Part shown: positions 52,647-62,377 of the stretch, in pieces
How positions within the stretch are numbered: position 1 is the stretch's first letter
Layout: each line of letters starts with the position of its first letter
Translations under genes and position numbers: made by a program
NCBI GenBank assembly: GCA_048213135.1
Contig: PS015009.1
Coordinates: 1,984,001-2,048,000 of the forward strand
Reading direction: 5' to 3'
DNA: 64,000 nucleotides
Origin: Reclinomonas americana ATCC 50394
Lineage: Eukaryota; Jakobida; Jakobea; Jakobida
Notes under the pieces: model-generated
The model's database searches: none
The model's input: only the letters and a program-made list of their open reading frames with translations
Told to the model about the DNA's origin: nothing

Positions 52647-53357
52647 CTAGGCTGTCAGGGTAAACTTATAGCCAACGCCCCTTACGGCGTGAAAGAAGTT
52701 AGGATCGCGGCTGTCTTCTTCAAAATACTTACGGAAATTGAGGATGAAATTATCGATGGTCCTGGTAGTAGGATATACGTTATAGCCCCATACCGCCTGT
52801 AATATCTTCTCCCGCGTTACCACTTCATTTTTGTTCTCGATCAGGAGTTTCAGCAGCATGATCTCTTTTTTGGTGAGGGTTACTTTTTCTCCTGTTTTAG
52901 TGTAAGCCTCGGAGGCTTTGAAATCGATCTTGTTCTTGCCAAACTCAAAAATATCAGGCAGGGGTTGTTTGGCGCTGAGGCGGCGGCTTTTATCGATGAG
53001 TTTATTTACGCGTAACAATAACTCTTCAAGATTAAAAGGCTTGGTCAGGTAATCATCGGCTCCTTTTTTCAGTCCCAATACCCTGTCGGCACTGCTGTTT
53101 TTGGCACTAAGGATGAGGATGGGAATATCGGGGTTGTTGAGTCTTACGGTTTCACAAACGGTAATGCCATCCAGTTCGGGCAGCATTACGTCCAGTATCA
53201 TCAGGTTAAAATATTCGTGCTGAACAGCGCGAAGGGCTTCGGCGCCATCGTATGCGCTGGTTACATCGTATCCTTCCAGTTCCAGGTTCAGTTTAAGGGC
53301 TTCCTGCAGGTTTTCCTCGTCTTCCACGAGTAATATCGATAATTTCTTGTCGGACAT
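52647..53357 (-). CDS. OmpR-family response regulator (RprY-like)
   Basis: 236 residues. Receiver: acidic pocket (VEDEEN), phosphorylated D56 in LILDVMLPELDG, K106 in DDYLTKPFNLEELLLR. C-terminal winged helix (LTKKEIMLLKLLIENKNEVVTREKIL; TTRTIDNFILNFRKYFEEDSRDP). It follows the kinase gene by 9 bp, so they form a pair. Confidence 0.94.
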   Translation of the reverse strand: MSDKKLSILLVEDEENLQEALKLNLELEGYDVTSAYDGAEALRAVQHEYFNLMILDVMLPELDGITVCETVRLNNPDIPILILSAKNSSADRVLGLKKGADDYLTKPFNLEELLLRVNKLIDKSRRLSAKQPLPDIFEFGKNKIDFKASEAYTKTGEKVTLTKKEIMLLKLLIENKNEVVTREKILQAVWGYNVYPTTRTIDNFILNFRKYFEEDSRDPNFFHAVRGVGYKFTLTA

Positions 53358-53366
53358 GCGCTAAAT

Positions 53367-54353
53367 CTACTGCTTTTCGGGTGATGATTGTAATTGAATG
53401 GTAAAAATAGCCCCACCTGGCACATTGTCTGTCACAGAAATGTTACCATTGTGCTGTTCCACTATCTTTTTGGTGAGGTACAGGCCCAAACCCGTTCCCT
53501 TGGCGGCTTTGGTAGCTGCATTGCCTATGCGGTAGAACTTCGTGAATATCTTCTGTTTTTCCTCGGCGGGTATACCTTTACCGTTGTCTTTCACTTCCAG
53601 GTATATACGTCCTTTTTTTTCTTCCAGTGAGACAAATACGGGCATGTCTTTCGTGGTGTATTTCACCGCATTCTCAACCAGGTTGTTCACGGCCATTTGC
53701 AGCAGGAGCTGGTCGCCGGTTACAAACAGGTCGGGGTTAATGTTCGTTATTAGTTGTCTTTCGGGGAAGCGGGTGCGGAAATCCTGTACACAGCCTTCTG
53801 CCAGTTCGCTGAAGTTGGTATCTTCCTGGGTAACACGGTAGCCGCCTGCTTCAATCTGGGAAGATAACAGCATATTGTTGCAGAGCGCATTCAGGCGGTT
53901 GGTTTCCTGCAGGGTGGTCTGTAACAGGCGCTGTTGCTGGGTTTCGTCCAGTTTTCTTTTTTGCATCGTTTCCAGGTTGAGCTTGGCAACGGCAATAGGC
54001 GTTTTCAGTTCATGGGTAAGCGCCATCATAAAGTGCTGCTGCTGCTGGCTGAATTTCAGCTGGCGGCGTACGGCCCGGTATACAAAAACGGCACCGGTAA
54101 ATATCACGAGTAAAAAAATAGAACCTTCGCCCAGGTATTGAGCTACTTTTCTTTTCTCATCCCTTTCAATTCTTTCCAGCTTGGCAGTATAGTATACATC
54201 GTCGAGTTTGAGCTCCTGTTTGCGAAACTGGCTCATCATTTCGTTCTGTTTATTCAGCGCAAAAAACCAGAAAATGAGGGCTGCCACAATATATACCAGC
54301 AGGAACCAGTAGATGAGGAAAATGAGTTGGAGTTTTTTGGGCTTGACCGGCAT
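53367..54353 (-). CDS. Sensor histidine kinase (RprX-like)
   Basis: 328 residues. Two TM helices (about 10-33 and 78-95) with a short periplasmic loop between. HisKA: MALTHELKTPIAVAKL with H114. ATPase: NLVENAVKY, VKDNGKGIPAEEK, KGTGLGLYLTKKIV. The loop of about 45 residues is too small for a large ligand domain, so it may sense the membrane or a partner protein. Confidence 0.93.
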   Translation of the reverse strand: MPVKPKKLQLIFLIYWFLLVYIVAALIFWFFALNKQNEMMSQFRKQELKLDDVYYTAKLERIERDEKRKVAQYLGEGSIFLLVIFTGAVFVYRAVRRQLKFSQQQQHFMMALTHELKTPIAVAKLNLETMQKRKLDETQQQRLLQTTLQETNRLNALCNNMLLSSQIEAGGYRVTQEDTNFSELAEGCVQDFRTRFPERQLITNINPDLFVTGDQLLLQMAVNNLVENAVKYTTKDMPVFVSLEEKKGRIYLEVKDNGKGIPAEEKQKIFTKFYRIGNAATKAAKGTGLGLYLTKKIVEQHNGNISVTDNVPGGAIFTIQLQSSPEKQ

Positions 54354-54361
54354 ATGGGGTA

Positions 54362-54369
54362 CAAAGTTA
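54362..54369 (-). promoter_or_regulatory. -7 box of the two-component operon
   Basis: On the minus strand TAACTTTG fits the consensus, ending 8 bp before the kinase ATG. It gives the kinase/regulator pair its own promoter, separate from the RHS genes upstream. Confidence 0.5.
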
Positions 54370-54382
54370 ACCTTTTCGGGTA

Positions 54383-54802
54383 CTATCGCACGGAAAGCTC
54401 GCCAAAGAGCAGTTTCCCGGCCTTCCAGTCGGCCGGCTCCAGTTTAAAATAATAATCCTCTATTACCTGCCCGGCTCTCCATACCTTGATCAGCACGGTC
54501 TTATTCCTTACAGCGCTGTCGCCGGGTATCGGTATCAGTACAGAGCCGGTACCCTCTTCATATCGTTTAGAAAAATTCCAGAGATCATGATAGCTTCCGT
54601 TAGTGGCGGCGCCGGCAATAAAGGACTTTACAAAATAAATGTGTTCGTCTTTACAGGTGAGTCGCAATTCCAGGGTAGTGGTGTTGAATGAACAGCAATT
54701 GGAAAGCATGGGTTTTTTCCCTCCCAGCAGGTACGAGTTGCACGACAGGGCAGCAAATACAACCGTTATGGTAAATACCAGGTTTTTCAGTGTCCTCATC
54801 AT
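54383..54802 (-). CDS. Lipoprotein next to the RHS gene (possible immunity protein)
   Basis: 139 residues. Lipobox AALSC (C21) after a normal signal, then a beta-rich body (TLELRLTCKDEHIYFVKSF, SVLIPIPGDSAV, KTVLIKVWRAGQVIEDYYFKLEP). I do not recognise the family. Its ATG comes 2 bp after the RHS stop codon, so it is translated from the same message. In polymorphic toxin loci the gene straight after the toxin is usually its immunity gene; that is the inference here. Confidence 0.65.
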   Translation of the reverse strand: MMRTLKNLVFTITVVFAALSCNSYLLGGKKPMLSNCCSFNTTTLELRLTCKDEHIYFVKSFIAGAATNGSYHDLWNFSKRYEEGTGSVLIPIPGDSAVRNKTVLIKVWRAGQVIEDYYFKLEPADWKAGKLLFGELSVR

Positions 54803-54804
54803 AT

Positions 54805-57000
54805 CTATTTTGTTGGTGAAGCGACAAGTTTTACTTCCCTGCTTTGTTTATTATCCAGTTCATCAATCTCCTTTTTATATTTCACTTTTAAGTTATCGAC
54901 TTCGGAACTGAGTGCATTAACTACTTTCTCCTGCCTTTTGACCTGTCTTTCCAGTTTCCTGGCTTGCCTTGCCGGGCCGTCAAAGTTATCCTGTTTTGTA
55001 TTCAAGCTCTTTAATCTTTCCTGCGCTTTCTGAAGGTTGAAAGATGTGCCCACATATTGCATTATGCCTACTTTGGTATTGTCGTCATAATTGCTTTCCA
55101 ATACTTTCAGCGCCAGGGAATTCTGAAAGTTCATGAGTTCAACCATGGGTTGCTCAATACCATACGCTCTTTTCTCAGCAGGTGTATTATGGGAATAAAA
55201 TTTAGGATCATGTTCTTTACTGTCCTCGATAGCGGTCATTACCATATAACTCATGCTCCACTTCAGCCAGCTTCCCAGTCCGGAATATTCAGTCCGGTGC
55301 CTGTTCTCGTGTACAGTAAGATTAAGCCAGAAATCGGTCCACATTTCTTCGCTGTCAAATTTGTCCAGGTCGGTTCTTGAGCCGTACTTAATAGTATGAT
55401 AGATGGTTTGCGCATTGAAGCTGGTGTTCGTCTTTTTCCAGTGGGTATTCTGCATTTCAACCGTGCTGTATCCAAAAGCGGCATTAAAAAGAGCGATCAT
55501 GGGCTTGGTGAGTTTGCCCTGTTTGTCGATAATGAATTCCGGTTCCAATCCGTCGAGGTCTATGGCCTGTATGGGTGTATTTCCTGCAAACTGATAAGGA
55601 GAATAAAAAGGAAAAGAACGGGTGAGCGGGTCGGTACTCAGGAAGCGTCCCAGCCTGGGATCATATATCCTTTCGCCATAATCAACCTGGTTTCCCTGGC
55701 CTTTAACTTCATTGTCGTTTTCTTTGCCATTATAACCGTAACGGTAATTACCGGGCTGATATATTCTGCCCGTGAGGGGGCTGCCAAAAGGGGCATAATC
55801 TGCCGCCGCCAGTATATCCGGCTCATAATAGTCGATCACGGTGCCATTGGAAGAATGCGGCATTTTCCGGTCAGTGATCACTGTCATCACATTTCCTCTT
55901 GCGTCTGTAAGTTCATAACGTTTATTGCCTCTTGAGAACACGGAGATATGTCCCTCTTCCACGCCGGAAGCAGGGGAAGCCTGCCGGTACTGTTCCTTTA
56001 AACACTGGGATACAAAACTTCTGTCGATCGTTGTAGTATAACTTATTTTGTAATCGGCAACCATAAGGAACTGGTGGGCATACTCCAGCAGAAACTGGTA
56101 AGTACTTTGGGCAGCGGCATATTGGTTTATACCGGCCTTTGACCGGTTAAGCTGCTGCATATCTCTGTTTATTTCACTGATATTAGCCAGTATGGCAAAG
56201 CGTTCCATTTCGAGCCAGCCACGGTATAACAGGAACACATCTGTTTTTTCCCTGAGTATCAGTCCGGCTTTTTCCCTGCCCGGCTGAAGTTCATCAATCA
56301 ATTGACCAGCCCTGTTGTAATAACAAATTGATGACGTTTTATGATCCAGTACAGCTTTGTAAACCGGAGACAGCGCCACCTGGTTGTAATAGATGGTGAC
56401 GGCGTTTTCACCCTGGATTGTTTCCATTGCTCCATATGGAAGCGATAACGTTTTACCGGTAATACTGTCCTGCCCGATCTTAACCGGGTCAATGCTGTGG
56501 AATTCCCTGATCTGCCGCTCAACACTTAATTTCTGCCTGTCCAGTTCAATCAGCTTTTTAAGAGTGGTATTATGGTTCAGCGAATCATCGATCCTGAGCA
56601 GTTGTCTTTCATAGGGCGAAAACCTGGCGGCTTTACCGTTAGCCTGCAGGTTATTCCTGGCTTTAATGATCGTTTCCAGGTACCCGGTTGTAATGAGGTC
56701 GTAATAGCTGAAGGGGGATATTTTTTTGGACAGGAGGGCCTGCATATTATCATTGTTCAAGGGTACAGCATCAAAATAATAACCGTACCGGTCGAACCAG
56801 TAAATACATTTTTGCTTCTTATCTACTACAGACAAGTTGATGAATGCGGTGTTGCCGGTTTGGTAAAAAGGAACAAGCTGGTTGTTTGTTTTTAATCCTT
56901 TCAGCACGGGGTGCTGCCATTGAGGGTAGTCGCCTGTCGTTTGCGAAAACACGCTACAGGCATATAGGAGCATGACGGTTAAGGTGCAGATAGTTTTCAT
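54805..57000 (-). CDS. RHS-core protein with C-terminal HExxH domain
   Basis: 731 residues. Signal peptide (KTICTLTVMLLYACSVFSQ), an unusual N-terminal 380 residues without obvious YD repeats, one YD-like unit (KRYELTDARGNVMTVI), then the RHS core: RYGYNGKENDNE, GERIYDPRLGRFLSTDPL (446-459) and FYSPYQFAGNTPIQAIDLDGL. After the core, about 245 residues diverge: TVHENRHRTEY is an HExxH metal motif (564-568), PAEKRAY (E609) a possible third ligand, and the last 80 residues a charged coiled coil. Polymorphic-toxin architecture, but short. Confidence 0.82.
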   Translation of the reverse strand: MKTICTLTVMLLYACSVFSQTTGDYPQWQHPVLKGLKTNNQLVPFYQTGNTAFINLSVVDKKQKCIYWFDRYGYYFDAVPLNNDNMQALLSKKISPFSYYDLITTGYLETIIKARNNLQANGKAARFSPYERQLLRIDDSLNHNTTLKKLIELDRQKLSVERQIREFHSIDPVKIGQDSITGKTLSLPYGAMETIQGENAVTIYYNQVALSPVYKAVLDHKTSSICYYNRAGQLIDELQPGREKAGLILREKTDVFLLYRGWLEMERFAILANISEINRDMQQLNRSKAGINQYAAAQSTYQFLLEYAHQFLMVADYKISYTTTIDRSFVSQCLKEQYRQASPASGVEEGHISVFSRGNKRYELTDARGNVMTVITDRKMPHSSNGTVIDYYEPDILAAADYAPFGSPLTGRIYQPGNYRYGYNGKENDNEVKGQGNQVDYGERIYDPRLGRFLSTDPLTRSFPFYSPYQFAGNTPIQAIDLDGLEPEFIIDKQGKLTKPMIALFNAAFGYSTVEMQNTHWKKTNTSFNAQTIYHTIKYGSRTDLDKFDSEEMWTDFWLNLTVHENRHRTEYSGLGSWLKWSMSYMVMTAIEDSKEHDPKFYSHNTPAEKRAYGIEQPMVELMNFQNSLALKVLESNYDDNTKVGIMQYVGTSFNLQKAQERLKSLNTKQDNFDGPARQARKLERQVKRQEKVVNALSSEVDNLKVKYKKEIDELDNKQSREVKLVASPTK

Positions 57001-57060
57001 TGAGGTATGATTTATAGCGTTTAAAACCTAACTGTTCCACCTGGCCTGCACTTGTGTTCC

Positions 57061-57939
57061 TCAGTTCCTCTTATCCAGTCCCCAGCTCAGTTTGTCCCTG
57101 AGTGTCTGGAGGAAATTATTCTCATTCAGGCGGATGAGGTTGATGCCGAATTGCTCTTTTCTAACCGCGAGCTGTATTTCCTTCGATACCACTTCCCTGC
57201 GGCTGTCGAGTGTGCAGAGGAACCCATCGGTACGGCCTTCCACTTCAAAAGAAATGATGTTGTTGTCGGGTACAACAATAGGGCGTATGTTGAGGTTGTG
57301 CGGTGATACGGGTGTTATTACAAAGCTGCCACTGTCGGGGAAGACCACGGGGCCGCCGCAGCTCAGGTTGTAACCCGTGGAGCCGGTAGGGGTGGATACG
57401 ATCAATCCATCTGCCCAGTACGTATTCAGAAACTCACCATTGAGGTAGGTGTGTATCCTGATCATGGGAGAAGTATCTTTTTTATGCAGGGAAAATTCGT
57501 TGAGTGCGTAAGGCACTTTGCCAAACAGCGGTACATTGGCATCGAGGTGGATGAGTGTACGGTGATCGAGTACAAAAGTGCGGTTTACCAGCGCGGCAAT
57601 GGCGGTTTGCAGTTCCTCCCGGCCTATATTGGCCAGGAAGCCCAGCCTGCCGTAATTGATACCGAGAATGGGTGTTCCCTTGTCACGTACCAGTGTTACG
57701 GTGTCGAGCAGGGTACCGTCGCCGCCGAGGCTCATCATACAGTCAATACTTTCATCAAGATCATCGGAAGCGTTGAATGTAGAGTATTTCGTTTTAATGT
57801 CGATAGCCGAATAGAACTGGTTGAAGAAATCCTGGTAAAAAACAGGTTCCACGCCTTCGGCATCCAGTTCATCCAGTAATTTAACGATGTCGGGCAACTG
57901 GTTGTTGGCGATCCCCCGGCTGTATATGGCTATGCGCAT
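57061..57939 (-). CDS. nadK: NAD kinase
   Basis: 292 residues. GGDGT motif at 72-76 (MSLGGDGTLLDTV), GINYGRLGFLANI, NE of ALNEFSLHK, and DGLIVSTPTGSTGYNLSCGGPV. Makes NADP. The gene follows the barrel-protein gene by 11 bp. Confidence 0.96.
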   Translation of the reverse strand: MRIAIYSRGIANNQLPDIVKLLDELDAEGVEPVFYQDFFNQFYSAIDIKTKYSTFNASDDLDESIDCMMSLGGDGTLLDTVTLVRDKGTPILGINYGRLGFLANIGREELQTAIAALVNRTFVLDHRTLIHLDANVPLFGKVPYALNEFSLHKKDTSPMIRIHTYLNGEFLNTYWADGLIVSTPTGSTGYNLSCGGPVVFPDSGSFVITPVSPHNLNIRPIVVPDNNIISFEVEGRTDGFLCTLDSRREVVSKEIQLAVRKEQFGINLIRLNENNFLQTLRDKLSWGLDKRN

Positions 57940-57950
57940 GATGTTTGTTG

Positions 57951-59450
57951 TTAAAATCCGTTCTGTGTGTGAATAAAGCGTCCAAATCTGCCTAATTGAT
58001 TCCCGCTGAATTCAATCTTGCCTGTGAAATCGTATAACGAAACAATATCTATCCCGATACCGCCGCTATACAGGAAACGATTGTTAAGATAAGAAGAATA
58101 TTGCTTTTTATTGTATGCATATCCCATGTCAAAATACGTTTTCGCATAAATAGTAAAAGGGATGCGGTTGGTGAGACGGGGAAACCACCGGAACGGAACA
58201 TTAAATGAAACAATTTTTTTCCTGAGCGTAGTTTTGAATAGCGCTGTTGCTACACCATCTATCACATAATATTCGGTACCCCTTAAGTAATTCTCTCCAT
58301 ACCCTAACCCCCGCTGGTTGATGTAAGGCTGGTCAAAAGGCAGCCTGATACGGCCCCACAACTGACTGTTCAGATACCAGCCTCTTCCTGCGTTCCAATA
58401 GCGGTTGAAGCTTCCTTCAAGCGTCAGCATATTGACGCCGCCTTTCCATTCAAATCCTCTTTTTGAAATGCTAAAATAACCCGTGATACCACTCAGGGGG
58501 TTCGTTACATTATCGAGGTCGGTATATTGGTATACATAACCGAGATCGAAAAGATGCGCAGCATTCTTATTAAGATTAAAGTAGTTGGAGTTTTTTATTA
58601 TAACGGAATCATCCACCTTAACAAAACTGTAAGCGGCAGTAATATTATGCCGCCTGAATAAACCTCTCCTGATGGAATACCCGGTGCTTAAATACCAGCT
58701 GTTCCGCACAAATACACCCGGTTCCCATTTTTGTCCTTTCGCAATTCTGGGATAGAACAAAAGGCGATTGAGTGAATCGATACGGCTGGAGGTGTTTACC
58801 ATGTATGGCACTTCCCTGTTTTGAGAGTACCCGGCGCCTATTGCAAAGCCATCCGTGAGTTTTTTATTGCTGTAAGGATTAGAGTAGCCGATAGAAATAT
58901 TCCGGGAGTAACCATTAATAAGTACAATGCGTAAAACATCGCGTCTGCCGCTCAGGTTATACTGGGTGAACTTAATGCCGTAATTGATCCTTGAGAAACT
59001 TCTTTTATAAGTATCCCACCATTCATTGAAATTACGGTCGGCCAGTTGTATCTGCGGTGCAGGATAGAGGTACCATTTCTCCCTTAATTGAACGGCAATG
59101 TCTAGTTCGTTGTTGTCGAGCACCACGGCATCGATCTTTACCAGGTCGAACAGGGTGGTGTTGTATACCTGCCTGCGGCCCTGTTCCAGTTCTTTTTCCA
59201 GCGTTCCGGCGGTGAGGGAGTCGCCTGTTTTAAAATGCAGTTCCCGTTGTATGATGTACATTTTGGTCCGGCGGTTGCCTTTTATCGTAATGCTGCGTAT
59301 GGGAAGACGGGTAAGTGAATCGATGGATGCTGCAGGTTTACCGGAAAGCGTAAGGAAATTGTTTTCGGCCTTTTGAATGATCTGTGCCCGGCCCTGCAGG
59401 GATAGCATCAGCAACAGGCTGCAACAAAGTATTCTGACGGGCAGTGACAT
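57951..59450 (-). CDS. POTRA / outer-membrane beta-barrel protein (BamA/TamA-like)
   Basis: 499 residues from the ATG ending at 59450, which gives a signal peptide (VRILCCSLLLMLSLQGRAQ). One POTRA-type unit (IRSITIKGNRRTKMYIIQREL ... LVKIDAVVLDNNELDIAVQLREKWYLYP) is followed by a predicted 16-strand barrel ending in IHTQNGF. With a single POTRA it is closer to a small translocation or TamA-like protein than to BamA. Adjacent nadK suggests one transcript. Confidence 0.82.
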   Translation of the reverse strand: MSLPVRILCCSLLLMLSLQGRAQIIQKAENNFLTLSGKPAASIDSLTRLPIRSITIKGNRRTKMYIIQRELHFKTGDSLTAGTLEKELEQGRRQVYNTTLFDLVKIDAVVLDNNELDIAVQLREKWYLYPAPQIQLADRNFNEWWDTYKRSFSRINYGIKFTQYNLSGRRDVLRIVLINGYSRNISIGYSNPYSNKKLTDGFAIGAGYSQNREVPYMVNTSSRIDSLNRLLFYPRIAKGQKWEPGVFVRNSWYLSTGYSIRRGLFRRHNITAAYSFVKVDDSVIIKNSNYFNLNKNAAHLFDLGYVYQYTDLDNVTNPLSGITGYFSISKRGFEWKGGVNMLTLEGSFNRYWNAGRGWYLNSQLWGRIRLPFDQPYINQRGLGYGENYLRGTEYYVIDGVATALFKTTLRKKIVSFNVPFRWFPRLTNRIPFTIYAKTYFDMGYAYNKKQYSSYLNNRFLYSGGIGIDIVSLYDFTGKIEFSGNQLGRFGRFIHTQNGF

Positions 59451-59516
59451 ATCCGCTTTTCGTTTTGGTAGTGACGAAAGATACACAGGAAAAGCCAAAT
59501 ACGTATTATGAGAAGG

Positions 59517-60179
59517 CTAAATATCCAAGTAGTTCATCAGGTGGCGGTAATTCCTGTGGATCTCGTTCTCAAAGTTTTCATCACCAAAATAGTAGATCAC
59601 ATCATATTCATAACGTTCAAAAGTAGCTACAATGGCAGAGATCTCTTTTTTATTGATGTGGATGGTGATCGTGAGCATGCCGGTATCTGTGTGTACGGTG
59701 GTATTCAGGTGCAGGATGGTGGCGTCGTTGCTTTCCACGATGCGGCTGATCTCTGAAATGGCGAACTGGCTTCTTTCCATCTCCAGAACAATGATGCCGC
59801 CGATCTCGTTGGTGCCGGCAAAGTTACCCAATGCTTTCAGCAGGTCGCTGGTGATGATGGAGCCCATAAACTCCCGGTCTTCACCAACTACGGGTACAAC
59901 GGTACTGTCAAATTCATTGCTGTATTTAACCGCGTTGAGGAAATGTTCATTTTCGGAAACGGCGGAAGGCAGCAAGGTATCCTGCAAAAATTCAATGGGC
60001 ATTTTGGTTTCTTCTACATCCAGCAGGTCTTCTTCACTTACAAGGCCCAGGAATTTATCGTCGGCGATAACGGGTAAATGGGTAACGCGGTAATCATTGA
60101 TCAGTTGCAATGCCTTACTTGCGGTATCCTGTAACTGTAAACAGGGAATGCTATTATTAATAAGCTCTACGGTCAGCAT
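59517..60179 (-). CDS. CBS-pair protein with C-terminal ACT-like region
   Basis: 220 residues. Two CBS domains: YRVTHLPVIADDKFLGLVSEEDLLD and DSTVVPVVGEDREFMGSIITSDLLKAL. The C-terminal 80 residues (IIVLEMERSQFAISEISRIVESNDATIL, then MLTITIHINKKEISAIVATFERY) look like an ACT-type ligand domain. No enzyme or channel domain, so a soluble sensor of adenosyl compounds or amino acids. Confidence 0.87.
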   Translation of the reverse strand: MLTVELINNSIPCLQLQDTASKALQLINDYRVTHLPVIADDKFLGLVSEEDLLDVEETKMPIEFLQDTLLPSAVSENEHFLNAVKYSNEFDSTVVPVVGEDREFMGSIITSDLLKALGNFAGTNEIGGIIVLEMERSQFAISEISRIVESNDATILHLNTTVHTDTGMLTITIHINKKEISAIVATFERYEYDVIYYFGDENFENEIHRNYRHLMNYLDI

Positions 60180-60254
60180 ATATCACTTTGCTTTTATTGT
60201 TTTTATGACAATAACGGAAAAGATCTGTTTAAATTATAAGGACAAAATAATTTG

Positions 60255-61031
60255 TTAAACCGTTGCAGCGGGGGTTTTTAATTTTGCAATGAACTCACCC
60301 AAAATTTTGTTAAACTCAACGGGCACTTCCATCATAGGTGCATGGCCGCACTTGTCTACAAAATGCAGTTCGCTGTTGGGTATGAGGCGGTGAAATTCTT
60401 TGCCTACAAATGGGGGCGTTATGGTATCGTTGTTACCCCAGATCAGGCAGGCAGGTTGTTTGATCTGGCTCAGTTCTTCACCCAGGTTATTGCGGATAGC
60501 GCTTTTGGCCAGTGCAATGATCTTGATCACTTTTAACCGGTTGTTGGTGATCTCGAATACTTCATTCACCAGTTCGTCGGTAGCCATGGCCGGATCATAA
60601 AAAGTGAGTTCGGTTTTTTTGCGGATGTATTCCCTGTCGCCGCGTTTGGGATAGGTATCACCCATGCCGTTTTCAAAAAGACCGGAGCTGCCGGTAAGAA
60701 TAAGCGATTTGATGCGTTCAGGATGCTTGAGAATATATACCAGTGCCACATGTCCGCCCAGGGAATTACCCAGGAGGTGAATGTCGTTATACTGGCGGTG
60801 TTCGATAAAACGTTGTACAAATTTCTGGAGTCCTCCAACAGATGTATGCAGCAGGTCGAGGTCCAGTAAAGGCAACATGGGTACGATTACCTTATTGGTA
60901 TGGCGAAAGTGTTCTATTAAAGGTTGAAAGTTACTCAGGGCACCAAACAAACCATGCAATAACATCAGCGGTTCACCCTCTCCCTCTTCTATAAACTTAA
61001 ATTTTCCGTCTTGTTTTATTTCGTAGCTCAT
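60255..61031 (-). CDS. Alpha/beta hydrolase
   Basis: 258 residues. LLHGLFGALSNF (oxyanion HG), nucleophile S90 in HLLGNSLGGHVAL, Asp in LIWGNNDTITPP, His in DKCGHAPMMEVP. Typical esterase or hydrolase; no signal peptide. Substrate unknown. Confidence 0.92.
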   Translation of the reverse strand: MSYEIKQDGKFKFIEEGEGEPLMLLHGLFGALSNFQPLIEHFRHTNKVIVPMLPLLDLDLLHTSVGGLQKFVQRFIEHRQYNDIHLLGNSLGGHVALVYILKHPERIKSLILTGSSGLFENGMGDTYPKRGDREYIRKKTELTFYDPAMATDELVNEVFEITNNRLKVIKIIALAKSAIRNNLGEELSQIKQPACLIWGNNDTITPPFVGKEFHRLIPNSELHFVDKCGHAPMMEVPVEFNKILGEFIAKLKTPAATV

Positions 61032-61155
61032 CCGTTAGTTGTGTGGTCAAACGTCAATTGGTTGCAAAATAATTGATTTAGGGCAAAAAACCCGGTTTTA
61101 CAGGCAAAGATATGCATCCTGCGGGTTAGTGCCGGAGCAGCCAGCACCGTGATTT

Positions 61156-62373
61156 TCAGGATTTTGCCTCCCGGAACAGCAGTTGCAGGTATCTTTTGCG
61201 TATAGGTCTCAAAAAATACAGGAGCAAACCGGTGCCGGTACCGATACACAGCGTGGTGGCCAGGTGCGGCTGGTAATACTCCAGCCCGGCGAGCAAAAGC
61301 CCCAACCGGGCCAGCTCCAGGTAAAAGATCCAGGACCTTTGTTCGAGAATGGCGCCCGTATTGATGAGGCTCACGAGTATAAAGGCACCGAGCAGGAGCA
61401 AGATTGTGGAAGACAGCGTCTCATACCTGTAAATAACGAAGAACAGGAGCAGGAGCGAGAGGCCGGTTTGAAGGGTGATGTATACCCGGTGTGTTGCTGT
61501 GGGCTGCAGGAAACTGCGTTTGCGCTGCAGTTTTTTTTCCAGTGCTGCTCTTATCCTGGGATCCAACGCATCGGGACGGCCAAAAAGCAGTTTCAGCCGG
61601 TTTACCAATCCCGGGGTCCTTTTTATGGCTACCAGCAATTCAAGCGGGTAATGAAAATGCTGCCAGAGGAAACTGTAGCTGTCCAGTGGTTTGGTGAGCC
61701 CGTAAACAGGTTGTTCTTTTTCTTCCGTAAAAGTTCCAAACAGCTTATCCCAGATGATGAGGATGTCGCCGTAGTTCTTATCCAGGTATTGTGGATTGGA
61801 AGAATGATGCACCCGGTGATGTGACGGAGTAACGAAAATGTATTCAAACCAGCCCAGTTTCCCAATGGCCTGTGTATGGATGAAAAAGGGGTAAATACCG
61901 TGTATGAGCAGGAAAATGCTGATCATGGCGGGAGGAAAACCGGCAAGCGGCAACAATCCCCAGAACAGGCAGCGTATGGCCGATTGGAAAACGGTGATGC
62001 GGGCCGATACCGTATAGTTAAAATCTTCACTCTGGTGATGCACCACATGCGCCGCCCAGAAAACATTGATCTCGTGCGCCAGGCGGTGATACCAGTACCA
62101 AACCAGGTCGGTGAGCAGGAAGATACCGATCCATGTCCATATACCAGGTGAAAAATGCCACAGGGCATAGTGTTCGTAAATGTATACAAAGAAGTAGTAG
62201 AACGGCGCCATGGTAATGATGTCCAGCAAACGTTCGGCAATACCTACATTGATATTGGCTACCGACTCCGCGAAACGGAACAGGTTCCGGCCTTTTCTCC
62301 TGGCATAATAATATTCAAGGCCCATAAAGAAGAGAAACAACGGAATGGCAAAAGCGATATAGGAAGGATGCAT
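61156..62373 (-). CDS. Sterol desaturase / fatty-acid hydroxylase family protein
   Basis: 405 residues with several hydrophobic helices. The three histidine clusters are visible: HRLAHE, HVVHHQSEDFNY, and VTPSHHRVHHSSNPQYLDKNYG. The di-iron family introduces double bonds or hydroxyls in lipids. The C-terminal 150 residues add four more helices. Its upstream region has a perfect inverted-repeat operator. Confidence 0.92.
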   Translation of the reverse strand: MHPSYIAFAIPLFLFFMGLEYYYARRKGRNLFRFAESVANINVGIAERLLDIITMAPFYYFFVYIYEHYALWHFSPGIWTWIGIFLLTDLVWYWYHRLAHEINVFWAAHVVHHQSEDFNYTVSARITVFQSAIRCLFWGLLPLAGFPPAMISIFLLIHGIYPFFIHTQAIGKLGWFEYIFVTPSHHRVHHSSNPQYLDKNYGDILIIWDKLFGTFTEEKEQPVYGLTKPLDSYSFLWQHFHYPLELLVAIKRTPGLVNRLKLLFGRPDALDPRIRAALEKKLQRKRSFLQPTATHRVYITLQTGLSLLLLFFVIYRYETLSSTILLLLGAFILVSLINTGAILEQRSWIFYLELARLGLLLAGLEYYQPHLATTLCIGTGTGLLLYFLRPIRKRYLQLLFREAKS

Positions 62374-62377
62374 ATTA

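Noticed and set aside
57061-60179. Complete pyridoxine/NAD operon
   Set aside because: nadK and the CBS gene are there, but pdxJ is not.
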